A stretch of 64,000 nt of DNA from Grimontia hollisae CIP 101886 (GTDB taxonomy: Bacteria > Pseudomonadota > Gammaproteobacteria > Enterobacterales > Vibrionaceae): positions 186,001 to 250,000 of the forward strand of contig NZ_ADAQ01000010.1 of the NCBI RefSeq assembly GCF_000176515.1, written 5' to 3'. How positions within the stretch are numbered: the first letter of the stretch is position 1; each line of letters opens with the position of its first letter. This document shows positions 1-8,305 of this stretch, in pieces. The position numbers were made by a program, and so were the translations under genes. The notes under the pieces are model-generated. The model did no database searches. It was not told where the DNA came from and saw only the letters and a program-made list of their open reading frames with translations.

Positions 1-342
1 ATAAACAGGCTCGGCAGCCGACCAAAATACACCGCCCCCCGCGAGAAGCGTACACATAATCATCGCAATCCAGCGGAATGCACTGATATCTGGCTTGGAT
101 TGCTTACCCAACTTCATCCCACCATATGGAGAGACAGCAACAAGGAGCGCTAACGCCAGGTTTGCCACCATTAGCCATTGCCAGAATGTGCCAAATCCGT
201 CTGCTGCATAACCAAACAGGGTGTTAATTGATTGGGAGAAAAGCGACATATCATACATAGCCGCAAAGAGGAACAGGGCAAAAAAGCCGATAGTCAGGGT
301 TGAAACCAGTTTTTCGCTTTTAAATAGAGATGTAAAAATCAT
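1..342 (-). CDS. BCCT family transporter, N-terminal part
   Basis: This is an open frame running off the left edge, with its ATG at 342; 114 residues are visible. It encodes the N-terminal part of a betaine/choline/carnitine family (BCCT) secondary transporter in the inner membrane, a family that takes up compatible solutes or quaternary amines with sodium or protons. The visible part has two hydrophobic segments (about residues 15-35 and 48-66). The family signature follows: SPYGGMKLG, then a tryptophan-containing helix, then the glycine-rich stretch ending in FWSAAEP. The rest of the protein lies outside the window, so substrate and full length cannot be judged. The family call is confident. 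Confidence 0.85.
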   Translation of the reverse strand, partial: MIFTSLFKSEKLVSTLTIGFFALFLFAAMYDMSLFSQSINTLFGYAADGFGTFWQWLMVANLALALLVAVSPYGGMKLGKQSKPDISAFRWIAMIMCTLLAGGGVFWSAAEPVY

Positions 343-611
343 TGTGCTCTCACATTGTGTGTGAGGGGCAGCACCTTAGCAGATCATATACGTGACATCC
401 ATCACTTTTCATTGAAATCTAATCTTTACCTTGTCATTTTCATACTTGCCCGACACACAGAAAATAACCATAAGCCTTTGTATTTACATAAAATAAAAGG
501 CGTTCGGTAAAACATCATTCCGCTTAGAGCACAGAAAATACTTTGCACAATAAACAACCCAGTAAACAGTAGCCTGCCTCAAGCCCAGAATGCATTCCCC
601 CGCCTGTCAAA

Positions 612-632
612 AATACCAATCCCCCAGGTATT
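612..632 (-). terminator. weak intrinsic terminator candidate
   Basis: Read on the minus strand, AATACC (632-627) pairs with GGTATT (617-612) around a nine-base loop and is followed by TTTGAC. It sits about 30 bases after the stop of the minus-strand gene at 661-1092. The stem is short. The remaining bases 343-660 show no gene; they should hold the promoter of the BCCT gene, but no clear -35/-10 pair was recognised. Confidence 0.35.
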
Positions 633-660
633 GATAGAAATCCGGTCGTGCATTTCGGTT

Positions 661-1092
661 TCAGGCTTGTTCTGCGCGCTGTTTTTTGGACTTGGAATAG
701 GTATCTACAATCTGTTTGTGGAGTGAGGTAGCCGCACGGACCAGACGAGGATGAAGTTGCACTTCACGATTCTCAATCAGAGTCTTATTGTAGCTGATCA
801 CCGATGCAGTCAAACATGCCGCCACCTTAATCTGACCTAATTTATGTGCATACATCGCCGTTTTGATTGCCATATATGCGTGCTGGTCATTTTTCTTATA
901 ACTTTGAACTGCAAAACGCTCAAACCGCAAAAAGTCCTTGAGGTAAGACAGGTGAATACGGGTAACATGTTTGTCATAGTATTCTTGAAATTTGCTGTAG
1001 CTGCCTGAGCGGTTGGCTTGCATGAGCTTTTTAACCCACTCCGTCGACTTGAGTGTTTCTTTCTTAAACAAGCCGCTTAGCCATGCAAACAT
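661..1092 (-). CDS. hypothetical protein, 143 aa, basic and helical
   Basis: A complete 143-residue frame. The ATG at 1092 is preceded by GGAGAG at a good ribosome-binding distance. The protein is rich in lysine and aromatic residues (FQEYYDKH, SYLKDFLRFERF) and has no signal peptide, membrane segment or cysteine pair that would suggest a function. A mildly hydrophobic stretch (AACLTASVISYN) lies near residue 95. I do not recognise the family. It is probably a cytoplasmic, mainly alpha-helical protein. It stands alone between the BCCT gene and modC, all on the same strand, with no sign of coupling. The start site and strong ribosome-binding site make it a real gene rather than a chance frame. 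Confidence 0.7.
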   Translation of the reverse strand: MFAWLSGLFKKETLKSTEWVKKLMQANRSGSYSKFQEYYDKHVTRIHLSYLKDFLRFERFAVQSYKKNDQHAYMAIKTAMYAHKLGQIKVAACLTASVISYNKTLIENREVQLHPRLVRAATSLHKQIVDTYSKSKKQRAEQA

Positions 1093-1226
1093 TTCTCTCT
1101 CCTACTCTTCCTTACGGGCCTCTACTCAAAAGGTGTTGATGTCATCGACACCAACTAAAAACATGTCATGCGGTAAAAGGCCCAAAGATTCTACTTTAGT
1201 TTGCAATGGGATATGCAAATAATTTA

Positions 1227-2333
1227 TTAAAAATTCTTGTGTTCCTGCGCCAGATCCCCTTTGGTAATGCTCACGCCCTTCAGTTGGGCATAAACACCAT
1301 CTCCTCTGGATAAACGCAAGTCGTCTGCGGCCCACTGTGTGATATTGGCCAATAACCGTTGGTTCCCCACCCTCAATGCAACCTGGCAGTAACCACTCTG
1401 TGAGTCATCACTGGGTAAATCGCACACTTCATCAACAACGGCGGGCAATATGTTTCGGATACTGGTGTCATTCGGTCTGGATTTGACGATGGAAATGTCG
1501 TTGGCAAACACACGAAGCCGAAGCGTAGCCCCGATAGGCTTACCAGTATCCGGTACCCAAAGAATTTCACCATCCAAATCAAGTTGTGCCATGGCGTAGT
1601 CAGGGTGCTTCCCGACACAACGCGCCATTACAAGCGCACTTTGCTCTTTGGCTGAAAGCCAGGGACGCATCGGTGCCGAACCCCAAACATCATGCAATGG
1701 ACCATTGGCAATCACCTTCCCGTCATTCAGGATTACCATGCTGTCGGCAATATGTAAGATCTCATCCAGACTATGACTTACGTACAAGACGGGGATGTTG
1801 AGCTTTTCTGCAAGACGCAGCAGATACTGGATAAGTTCTTGTCTGCGTGGCCCATCCAAAGATGCCGTCGGCTCATCCATGATCAATAATTCAGGTTCTG
1901 ACAGCAACGCACGGCCAATTGCTACACGCTGCTTCTCACCACCGGAAAGATCTGCCGGATGACGTTTCAGGAGCCCTTCAATGCCTAGCAGGGCAATGAT
2001 TTCGCTAAACTGGGCGTTGTCTTCACGCTGTTGCCCATATTTAAGGTTTTTTTCTACAGTCATGTGAGGAAACAGACGCGCTTCCTGAAACACATACCCG
2101 ATCCGGCGGTGTTCAGGGGGCAGATTAATGCCAGCGACACTGTCGAAAAGCACTTTGTCGCCCACCGAAATCCTGCCTGATTCAGGCGTGACCAACCCAC
2201 TGATGGCATTGATAAGAGAGGTTTTCCCCGCGCCGGAACGGCCAAATACCGCAGTAATGCCTGATGAAGGAATTACCTCTTCCAAAGACAAAACAAAGGG
2301 CGTGTGATTGAGAGTAAAAGAAAGCGTAATCAT
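1227..2333 (-). CDS. modC: molybdate ABC transporter, ATP-binding protein ModC
   Basis: This is the ATPase subunit that powers molybdate (or tungstate) uptake through ModB. The Walker A motif GRSGAGKTS, the ABC signature LSGGEKQR, the Walker B LLIMDEP and the H-loop serine-histidine all lie in the first 230 residues. The remainder is the C-terminal molybdate-binding (Mop/TOBE) domain found in ModC of gammaproteobacteria. The chosen start is the ATG at 2333, whose first bases overlap the modB stop codon as ATGA; a longer frame begins 13 codons upstream but lies inside modB. At 368 residues it is close to the usual ModC length. It is the last gene of modABC. Confidence 0.93.
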   Translation of the reverse strand: MITLSFTLNHTPFVLSLEEVIPSSGITAVFGRSGAGKTSLINAISGLVTPESGRISVGDKVLFDSVAGINLPPEHRRIGYVFQEARLFPHMTVEKNLKYGQQREDNAQFSEIIALLGIEGLLKRHPADLSGGEKQRVAIGRALLSEPELLIMDEPTASLDGPRRQELIQYLLRLAEKLNIPVLYVSHSLDEILHIADSMVILNDGKVIANGPLHDVWGSAPMRPWLSAKEQSALVMARCVGKHPDYAMAQLDLDGEILWVPDTGKPIGATLRLRVFANDISIVKSRPNDTSIRNILPAVVDEVCDLPSDDSQSGYCQVALRVGNQRLLANITQWAADDLRLSRGDGVYAQLKGVSITKGDLAQEHKNF

Positions 2334-3022
2334 TTCAGCCCCATTTTCTTTTTCATCCGGCGGCTCAGCCATTCAGAGCCAAACAGAGACAGCAATGCAA
2401 TTACGATGGAGATAATACAAAGGCGTGCCACCCCCTGCTCTGCCCCCGGCGTTTCAAGAAAAGCAAACATTGCGAGCGGGATGGTCTGAGTTTGACCGGG
2501 AATATTCGACACAAAAGTGATAGTGGCACCGAATTCGCCAAGGCTTCTTGCAAACGCCAATACCAAACCGGAAAGGATGCCGGGCGCAATCAAAGGTAGG
2601 GTAATGGTAAAGAAAACACGCCAGGGAGAGGCGCCAAGTGTTCGTGCCGCTTGCTCGAGTTTTTGGTCAACAAGCTCGATAGAAAGCCTTACGGCCCGAA
2701 CCAACAATGGAAACGCTACCACGGCAGAAGCCAGTGCCGCCCCTTTCCAACTGAACGAAAACGACAAGCCAAACGTATCGTACAGCCAACTGCCCACCAT
2801 GCCGCGCCGCCCCATCAACACCAGCAATAGGTAACCAATCACCACTGGGGGCAACACCAGAGGGAGATGGACAATCCCATCAAGGAGCGATTTCCCCACA
2901 AACTGCTTTCTTGCTAACAACCATGCCACCGCAATACCTAGTGGCAGACTCACTGCCACCGCAACTATCGAGATCTTCAGGCTGAGCGCCAGCGCTGCCC
3001 ATTCAACAGGTGTAAGTAACAT
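2330..3022 (-). CDS. modB: molybdate ABC transporter permease ModB
   Basis: The inner-membrane channel subunit of the molybdate importer; 230 residues with about five hydrophobic helices. The ABC-permease cytoplasmic loop (the EAA motif) is visible around residues 137-160 as EQAARTLGASPWRVFFTI, the contact site for ModC. The C-terminal lysine/arginine cluster (RRMKKKMG) is typical. Its stop overlaps the modC start by four bases and its own start lies six bases after the modA stop, so the three genes are translated from one message. There is no sign of damage. Confidence 0.94.
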   Translation of the reverse strand: MLLTPVEWAALALSLKISIVAVAVSLPLGIAVAWLLARKQFVGKSLLDGIVHLPLVLPPVVIGYLLLVLMGRRGMVGSWLYDTFGLSFSFSWKGAALASAVVAFPLLVRAVRLSIELVDQKLEQAARTLGASPWRVFFTITLPLIAPGILSGLVLAFARSLGEFGATITFVSNIPGQTQTIPLAMFAFLETPGAEQGVARLCIISIVIALLSLFGSEWLSRRMKKKMGLK

Positions 3023-3028
3023 CAGTGT

Positions 3029-3799
3029 TTATTGCTCTTGTTTTGACGTAAGCACAACAAAGCCATTGGCGGATAACACTTGCTTTGCTGACTCGGAATC
3101 TAAAAAGCGGAAAAACGCTTTCGCTGATTCAGAAGCCTCTTTTGTCAGGGCTTTGGGGAACACAATCGGCGCGTGCGAATTATCAGGGATTGGCGCAACA
3201 ACATGAACAGCGCCGGAAGCCTTCGCATCGGAATAGTAAACCACGCCAAGCAACGCTTCTCCCCGCTCCACCAACGCCAATGTTGCCCTTACGCTGTTTG
3301 ACAGCGCAAGTTTCTCTTCAACGGTTGACCATAAACCGAGTGACTCCAGGGCTTCTTTGGCATATATCCCGGCAGGCACATGGTTTGGGTCTGCCACGGC
3401 AATCCGACTGTTACCGATTGCTTGCAATAAACCTTTAGGCTCAAGTGACAATGTGTTCACCCCATTGGCCGGCGCAACAAACACCAACTGGTTTGCAACC
3501 CAGGGAGAAACAGACTCAGACTCGATGACCCCTTGATCCACGGCATAATCCATCCATTTTTCATTCGCCGAAATATAAATATCAGCAGGTGCACCATACG
3601 CCAATTGGCGCGCTAACGCAGAAGAAGAGGCATAAGAAACCACCACGTTTTCACCTGTCTGCTTTTCATAATCACGGACAATCTGGCTTAATGCCGTCGT
3701 CATCGAAGAGGCGGCAAACACCAACACGTCCTCACGTGCAAATGCGCCAGACGAAAGCAGATAAAAAACAGGCAAGAAAGTGAGAAGAATGCGTTTCAT
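3029..3799 (-). CDS. modA: molybdate ABC transporter, periplasmic binding protein ModA
   Basis: This is the periplasmic receptor that captures molybdate for ModBC. From the ATG at 3799, preceded by AGAGG, the protein has 256 residues with a clear signal peptide (MKRILLTFLPVFYLLSSGAFA). The mature chain starts with the ModA landmark VFAASSMTTAL, in which the adjacent serines bind the oxyanion. Family motifs GAPADIYISAN and NSRIAVADPNHVPAGIYA follow. An upstream in-frame ATG at 3841 would spoil the signal peptide, so it was not used. It is the first gene of modABC. No convincing ModE operator was found in the short upstream region. Confidence 0.93.
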   Translation of the reverse strand: MKRILLTFLPVFYLLSSGAFAREDVLVFAASSMTTALSQIVRDYEKQTGENVVVSYASSSALARQLAYGAPADIYISANEKWMDYAVDQGVIESESVSPWVANQLVFVAPANGVNTLSLEPKGLLQAIGNSRIAVADPNHVPAGIYAKEALESLGLWSTVEEKLALSNSVRATLALVERGEALLGVVYYSDAKASGAVHVVAPIPDNSHAPIVFPKALTKEASESAKAFFRFLDSESAKQVLSANGFVVLTSKQEQ

Positions 3800-3911
3800 A
3801 CGACCTCTGACTAGAAGAACGCGACAGAATGGGATTATCATAACAACGAATTGGGAATGGGGGTATTTAAAGCGCCTAGCGTGTGATTATCTGATGACAA
3901 AAAACACAAAA

Positions 3912-3933
3912 GAGGCGCGAGTTGTTACGCCTC
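3912..3933 (-). terminator. intrinsic terminator of the gene at 3925-4224
   Basis: On the minus strand GAGGCG (3933-3928) pairs with CGCCTC (3917-3912) and is followed by TTTTGTGTTTTTTG. The hairpin includes the stop codon of the upstream gene, so transcription would end right after it and before modA. Confidence 0.6.
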
Positions 3934-4224
3934 GGTGTTAATCGTAATGGTGTAGCGGTTATCACCAGCCTGCATCACATAGAGAATTTGCTGTCCCATA
4001 GAATGGTGGGAAATCAGATAATTCCCCTGTGGAAACTCCATCTCCTCTGGACCAACCAGCACGATAGTATAGTGTTCAACAAGACAATCGTTTTTTGTGG
4101 TGCCGTTTCCTTCGCCTTCAATAACCGACTCCACCAACACGTCATATTCGTTTTCTGCACCATCAATCAATTGAACGGTTTGTCCGGCCAGCTTAGAGAT
4201 GTTCTCCCAAGACAATACATTCAT
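3925..4224 (-). CDS. hypothetical protein, 99 aa, acidic
   Basis: A single 99-residue acidic protein (for example VESVIEGEGNG and VGPEEMEFPQGNYLI). It appears to consist mainly of beta strands: alternating polar and hydrophobic segments such as QTVQLIDGAE, HYTIVLVGPEE and RYTITI. It has no signal peptide or membrane segment. The pattern is reminiscent of the DUF6916 type of small beta-barrel protein, but this is a weak resemblance and no function is claimed. An ATG at 4224 with an upstream GAGAAAT supports the start. It is transcribed alone and closed by the hairpin at its stop codon. Confidence 0.7.
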   Translation of the reverse strand: MNVLSWENISKLAGQTVQLIDGAENEYDVLVESVIEGEGNGTTKNDCLVEHYTIVLVGPEEMEFPQGNYLISHHSMGQQILYVMQAGDNRYTITINTEA

Positions 4225-4417
4225 TTTATTTCTCCCGACAGGCGCGTGTTGAAAGCCTCAACTACACGCAATTTTCCATTGGCTAAAGTGTAGCCATCAT
4301 GCAGTCAGGAAACCGATTTTGAGTATAAATTTCTGACAGTTGCCCCAATTTTTCTGCAATACCATTAACAATGGGGAAGTTGCGGGTGGGAATGTAGATC
4401 TGAAAAGAAAACATGGA

Positions 4418-4445
4418 ACCAGAAACGCCATCTGGCGCTTCTGGT
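4418..4445 (-). terminator. strong hairpin, probable terminator of two short minus-strand genes
   Basis: A 12-base stem with one mismatch: ACCAGAA-A-CGCC (4418-4429) pairs with GGCG-C-TTCTGGT (4434-4445) around a four-base loop. On the minus strand it is followed by TCCATGTTTTCTTTT, a loose T tract; on the plus strand the following bases are not T-rich. It therefore best fits a terminator for the short reading frames at 4456-4688. Bases 4225-4417 beyond it hold only a 43-codon minus-strand frame (4283-4414) without a ribosome-binding site. Confidence 0.5.
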
Positions 4446-4455
4446 CTCTTTGCGG

Positions 4456-4533
4456 TTAACGCAGTTTTAATGGACGCGTTTTTTGCGTTTTACTCTGGTG
4501 GTAAAACCACAGGCGTCTTGATTTATTACTCAT
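4456..4533 (-). CDS. candidate small basic protein, 25 aa
   Basis: A 25-codon frame starting at ATG 4533 with AGAGG upstream (spacing about seven bases) and ending TAA at 4456, ten bases before a strong hairpin. The product is very basic: it starts MSNKSRRLWFYHQ, continues with several lysine, glutamine and threonine residues, and ends PLKLR. It has no signal peptide. It follows the 42-codon frame at 4560-4688 after 26 bases, so the two look like a tiny operon. I recognise neither product. The evidence is position, ribosome-binding site and terminator only; a regulatory leader peptide or a noncoding RNA is an alternative. Confidence 0.35.
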   Translation of the reverse strand: MSNKSRRLWFYHQSKTQKTRPLKLR

Positions 4534-4559
4534 GTACAACACCTCTTTTTTTATTCAGG

Positions 4560-4688
4560 TTAAAATACGCTGGCTTTATAAGACCCAAAGCGCGCACGCA
4601 TTACATTCCTGATGATTTTTAACAATACATCACCTGTATCTGCCAATGTGTTGGCTGTCCCCCGTTCTTTAATTGCCTCGAGGAGCAC
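4560..4688 (-). CDS. candidate small protein, 42 aa, GTG start
   Basis: A 42-codon frame that begins at GTG 4688, seven bases after AGGA. The predicted peptide looks helical and amphipathic (starts MLLEAIKERGTANTL, later LLKIIRNVMRARFG) and ends at TAA 4560. A longer open frame extends upstream to 4817, but its extra residues (cysteine- and histidine-rich, no ribosome-binding site) look non-coding. It shares the strand and a downstream terminator with the 25-codon frame that follows. There is no recognised family. The even codon composition of the last 40 residues is the main argument that it is real. Confidence 0.35.
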   Translation of the reverse strand: MLLEAIKERGTANTLADTGDVLLKIIRNVMRARFGSYKASVF

Positions 4689-4991
4689 ACTTTTTCCTGA
4701 ATGAAAAACGCATTCCGTGATACAAGGTGAGTGGGTTATATGACAGTGAAAACAGGAAAAAATTCCGAATATCGTCACAACAACAATATGTTTATTACAT
4801 CCCTTTGCAAGTTTCAAGAGACTCCGCGCACTTCCATGTTGCCCATGTCACAGTTCTGCGGTAACAACAACCAGCCTGTATACGTTTTCACCACACCGAC
4901 CTATCCCCTGCTACATAGGCGTTTCCGAGTGTATTGCCACCCATTCTTGCGCTACACTCCGGCTAGTCATCCCTAAGTAAGAGTAACCTGT

Positions 4992-5420
4992 ATGTCTCAT
5001 GAAGAGATCGAAGTCGAAGCGATGGGTATTGAGGTTTCATCCCAACCGATTGAGCTCTACAAAGTGCTCAAAATGGCCAATGCTGTCAGTGGTGGTGGTG
5101 AAGCAAAGATGGCGATCGCAGAAGGCTACGTGATCGTGAATGGTGAAGTGGAAACACGTAAGCGCTGCAAAATTTATGATGGCGATGTCATCGCATTCAA
5201 TGAAGAATTCTATGTCGTACTTTGCGACACGCCACCGACACCTGTTGAACCCAACGTTAAAAAAGCCAACGTCGCCGCCCAACAGACAATGCACAATAAA
5301 CATCACCAAGGGAAAGAGAGCACGAAAAAAAATCAGGGTAAGCATTCAAAAACAGCCAGAAACAAAAGCCCACAGCCTGAAGAACGTGCCGCAAACGGCA
5401 GAAGAAAGATTTCATTCTGA
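4992..5420 (+). CDS. S4 domain RNA-binding protein, YbcJ-like, with basic tail
   Basis: Residues 18-75 form an S4 RNA-binding fold of the YbcJ/YaaA type: IELYKVLKMANAVSGGGEAK, then AIAEGYVIVNGEVETRKR, then KIYDGDVIAF. YbcJ itself is only about 70 residues. Here the domain is followed by about 65 residues rich in lysine, glutamine, asparagine and histidine with no predicted fold, which probably adds nonspecific RNA binding. The likely role is binding structured RNA or ribosomes in the cytoplasm; the exact target is not known for the family. It is a single gene followed by a strong intrinsic terminator. Confidence 0.85.
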   Translation: MSHEEIEVEAMGIEVSSQPIELYKVLKMANAVSGGGEAKMAIAEGYVIVNGEVETRKRCKIYDGDVIAFNEEFYVVLCDTPPTPVEPNVKKANVAAQQTMHNKHHQGKESTKKNQGKHSKTARNKSPQPEERAANGRRKISF

Positions 5421-5443
5421 TTGTCACTTTCCAGCATCGATAA

Positions 5444-5468
5444 AAAAGCCACCGAAGCGGTGGCTTTT
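5444..5468 (+). terminator. intrinsic terminator after the S4-domain gene
   Basis: AAAAGCCACC (5444-5453) pairs with GGTGGCTTTT (5459-5468) around GAAGC, 24 bases after the stop codon. The A-rich left arm means that it could also work for transcription from the right. Confidence 0.9.
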
Positions 5469-5989
5469 GCTTAACTCTAATGGTTGAAATCGAATACTGT
5501 GGTGTTGCTGTAAATTTCTGGTGCCTTACTTGCTCACTATGTTGAGCTTCCTGGTCTCGTGTGTTTGTAACACATGGACCCCGTGGTGCGTAAGGGCTTA
5601 TCACGTTTTCAGTGTATTCCTACACAAGGTGTAACAATCCAAATTGTTTGCAACCCAACGTCATCGCCAGTGCACTTTTGCCCAGCGAACCCGAGCTCAA
5701 AACTCTTCCTCATTCGTCAAAACTTCTGGGTGCAATTTGAGTATAGATAAGGCTGATACGCGGTCTAGATTCCGGTTCGATGAATGTGACCGGGTTTCCG
5801 CTTTCGACAATATCACCCTTTTAGGATGAATTTCCGGCAGGAAATATGCTTTAAAACCAGACATAGCAAGGCTTCAAGCGATGAAGAAAAACTGGCATGC
5901 TTCTACTTACTGAATGTATTAAAGAATATCCGGTCTGCTTATCACATCGTCAACCTGCGCGCGTATAATACACGGATTACAATATAATC
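5469..5989. other. 521-base intergenic stretch without a recognised gene
   Basis: No convincing coding frame, tRNA or known RNA was found. It contains a small hairpin-prone segment (GTGTGTTTGTAACACA near 5558-5573) and an isolated GGTTCGA near 5776 that lacks the surrounding arms of a tRNA. Bases just before 5990 should contain the promoter of the channel gene, but no strong ribosome-binding site is visible in front of its ATG. Confidence 0.4.
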
Positions 5990-6940
5990 ATGGATGTTAG
6001 ATTGACTGCTTTTCACTCCCCTTTTCGTTTCGTGCCGACAGCGCAGGCCTCCCTTGCGATGGCGTTTTTTGGCCTTGGTGTTGCCTGGTCACTGTATCAC
6101 CCCATGACAGGTCTGCTGACCCGCCCGGTTTTGTCAGCGTTGGGCATTATGCTGATTGTTCCGGTTTGGCTGAAATACGTTTTCGAGCCAAAGCGATTTT
6201 TCCAGGATTTACGGGACCCGCTTTACGGTAGCCTGATGGCTCCCATGACGATGTCACTCCTGTTGATGGCTGACTTTCTTGCCGAAGTGAATGTGAACAT
6301 GGCTGCCATCATTTGGTATCCCGCCATGGTTATGCACGTGTTCATGATGTGCTATTTCTTCTTTCATCAGCTTCAAGCTTTTGATAAATGCCACATCTAC
6401 CCCAGTTGGTTTCTCTACCCAGTTGGGCTGATCAGCAGCACCCTGGCGGGTCCTAAACTTGGATTTAATGAAGAGTCGGTGCTGCTTGCGCACATTTGTA
6501 TTGGGACATACTTTTTTATGCTGCCGTTTGTGCTTTACCGTCTTTGCTTTCTGGACAGGTTACCGAGAAACTCCCGGCCAGTACTCGCTATCATGGCAGC
6601 GCCTGTCAACCTGGCTCTAACAGCCTATCTGGTGAATCTCCCCACCCCAGACCCTGTGTTAGCAGGTGCATTGGCCGGGGTCGGCATTATGATGACGTTG
6701 TTTGTGTACCTTTGCTATATCGATCTGCTCAAAGAGCCGTTCCAGCCGACGCTCGCCGCCCTGACCTTCCCGTCCGTGATCAGCGCAGTGGCAATGGAAA
6801 GGTTGATGATCTGGCTGGGGAAAGATTTCCCCCATTGGAGATGGCTGGAAACACTGGGGCTGGTTGAACTCACCGTGGCAAGCTTATTGGTGACGTGGGT
6901 CAGCGTTGGCTACATCCGGCACTATGGTTTTGGAAAGTAG
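5990..6940 (+). CDS. TDT/SLAC1-type anion channel or tellurite-resistance family membrane protein
   Basis: A 316-residue integral membrane protein with about ten hydrophobic helices, the layout of the TehA/SLAC1 (tellurite-resistance/dicarboxylate transporter) family. The N-terminal FRFVPTAQASLAMAFFGLGVAW resembles the first helix of these channels, and the later alternating helices and short loops fit the five-hairpin fold. Such proteins pass small anions or extrude toxic oxyanions and sulfite; which applies here cannot be told from sequence. The phenylalanine gate of SLAC1 was not located with certainty. It is a single gene that converges with ureG, with a shared terminator between them. 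Confidence 0.8.
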   Translation: MDVRLTAFHSPFRFVPTAQASLAMAFFGLGVAWSLYHPMTGLLTRPVLSALGIMLIVPVWLKYVFEPKRFFQDLRDPLYGSLMAPMTMSLLLMADFLAEVNVNMAAIIWYPAMVMHVFMMCYFFFHQLQAFDKCHIYPSWFLYPVGLISSTLAGPKLGFNEESVLLAHICIGTYFFMLPFVLYRLCFLDRLPRNSRPVLAIMAAPVNLALTAYLVNLPTPDPVLAGALAGVGIMMTLFVYLCYIDLLKEPFQPTLAALTFPSVISAVAMERLMIWLGKDFPHWRWLETLGLVELTVASLLVTWVSVGYIRHYGFGK

Positions 6941-6957
6941 CAGCGATGATATATAGC

Positions 6958-6983
6958 AAGCGGGCTGACTAACCCGCTTTTTT
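6958..6983. terminator. intrinsic terminator between the channel gene and ureG
   Basis: AAGCGGG (6958-6964) pairs with CCCGCTT (6973-6979) and is followed on the plus strand by TTTT. It lies 18 bases after the channel gene and contains the stop codon of ureG, so it may end both convergent units. Confidence 0.85.
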
Positions 6984-7589
6984 GAGCATGCCTTCTGTTT
7001 CCAGAAAATGGATTACCTCAGTTAACCCGACACCTTCCTTCAGATTTGAAAACACATACGGCTTCACCGGGCGCATCCGTTTGGTGTCTGAATCCATCAC
7101 CGCAAGATCGGCACCAACATAAGGTGCCAGATCAATTTTGTTGATCACCAGAAGATCAGAGCGGGTGATCCCCGGTCCGCCTTTACGCGGAATTTTCTCC
7201 CCTTCCGCCACATCTATCACGTAAATAGTCAGATCGGCCAGCTCAGGGCTGAACGTCGCACTCAGGTTGTCACCGCCACTTTCGATAAAGACCAAATCCA
7301 AATCTTTATGACGCTTGGCAAGCCCCTCAACTGCTTCAAGGTTCATCGACGCATCTTCACGAATCGCAGTGTGTGGGCAACCACCCGTTTCGACCCCAAC
7401 AATGCGATCAGCAGGCAAGGCTTCTGCTTCGGTCAGAATGCGCTGATCTTCGCGGGTATAGATATCATTGGTCACCACCGCCACCGAGTAGGTATCCCGC
7501 ATCGCCTTACACAGCACTTCCAGTAAAGCTGTTTTCCCTGACCCAACAGGGCCGCCAACGCCGACCCGTAAAGGTTGTTTGTAATCCAT
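6969..7589 (-). CDS. ureG: urease accessory GTPase UreG
   Basis: UreG is the GTPase that drives nickel insertion into apo-urease together with UreE, UreF and UreD. The ATG at 7589 gives 206 residues, the usual length. Visible motifs are the P-loop GPVGSGKT near the N-terminus, the ESGGDNL segment, the metal-binding CPH ([13 protein letters not shown]) and the guanine-specificity NKID (LLVINKIDL). A longer frame from 7640 would begin within the ureF coding region and was rejected. It is the last gene of the long urt-ure unit, 11 bases after ureF. Confidence 0.96.
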   Translation of the reverse strand: MDYKQPLRVGVGGPVGSGKTALLEVLCKAMRDTYSVAVVTNDIYTREDQRILTEAEALPADRIVGVETGGCPHTAIREDASMNLEAVEGLAKRHKDLDLVFIESGGDNLSATFSPELADLTIYVIDVAEGEKIPRKGGPGITRSDLLVINKIDLAPYVGADLAVMDSDTKRMRPVKPYVFSNLKEGVGLTEVIHFLETEGMLKKAG

Positions 7590-7600
7590 TAACTGTCTCC

Positions 7601-8305
7601 TTATGAACGGAATAACCGTGAATACTGTGTTTCGTGGCAACTGGAAGCTATCGCCTGCGCAGGGGCAAACGAACCCACCTGTTCATCAGCAACAAAGCGT
7701 GACGCCTCCACCACGTCCTGCAGAATGTCAGACACCGCCATCAATACCCGCTGACCCGTGGTTTGCCCAAGTGGCACCATCTTCACTCCCGCCATCACGC
7801 AGTTTTCTAGCCAGCTCCAGGCATAACCGTGGCACAGGGTTTCTTCTTCTATCTCCCATGTCACCCCGGCAAGGGCAAAACCCGCCACCTGGCTTGTTGC
7901 TAACACACTATCCAGTTCCGCATTTTCCCCAGCAACATTTTTTATCCCAATAACAGTGTCAGCCCCGACAGCGGTAAGCTGCTGGATCAGCTTCAGCATG
8001 GTTCGGCCACGCTGGTGTTCCTCCCTCCGTAATTCCTTGGTTTCACGGCTGGCATAGAGCCAGTCACACCAGTGCCGGGCATCGGCGATATCGCCTGCTT
8101 TGAGCGCGGCATACACACGACGCAATACCGGCAATTCCAGTTGCTGTAAACTGTCGGTCGCCAGACTCACCAGCCAGGCTTTCAGGGTGCTTTCACTGTC
8201 TACCCACCCGGTTTCAATTGCCCATTCCAACCCCTGCGAATAGCTGAAGGCGCCCACCGGTAAGGAAGGACTGATAAGTTGGAACAGTCGATATTCAGCA
8301 GCCAT
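7601..8305 (-). CDS. ureF: urease accessory protein UreF
   Basis: UreF is the scaffold that bridges UreD and UreG in the urease maturation complex and gates the GTPase. The start at ATG 8305 overlaps the stop of the preceding small gene by one base (TGATG), pointing to coupled translation. The 234-residue protein opens with [21 protein letters not shown], the family's hallmark N-terminus, and is all-helical beyond that, as expected. The C-terminal part contains the conserved [11 protein letters not shown] stretch. The length is normal. Confidence 0.95.
   Translation of the reverse strand: MAAEYRLFQLISPSLPVGAFSYSQGLEWAIETGWVDSESTLKAWLVSLATDSLQQLELPVLRRVYAALKAGDIADARHWCDWLYASRETKELRREEHQRGRTMLKLIQQLTAVGADTVIGIKNVAGENAELDSVLATSQVAGFALAGVTWEIEEETLCHGYAWSWLENCVMAGVKMVPLGQTTGQRVLMAVSDILQDVVEASRFVADEQVGSFAPAQAIASSCHETQYSRLFRS

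Noticed and set aside
3800-3860. Possible ModE operator upstream of modA
   Set aside because: Only a loose CGTTGTTATG half-match is present; the second half of the palindrome is missing.
4283-4414. 43-codon minus-strand frame downstream of the hairpin at 4418-4445
   Set aside because: Its composition looks protein-like, but it has no ribosome-binding site and begins four bases after a probable terminator, so it was not called as a gene.
5770-5790. GGTTCGA motif resembling a tRNA T-arm
   Set aside because: No matching stem, anticodon arm or acceptor stem surrounds it.
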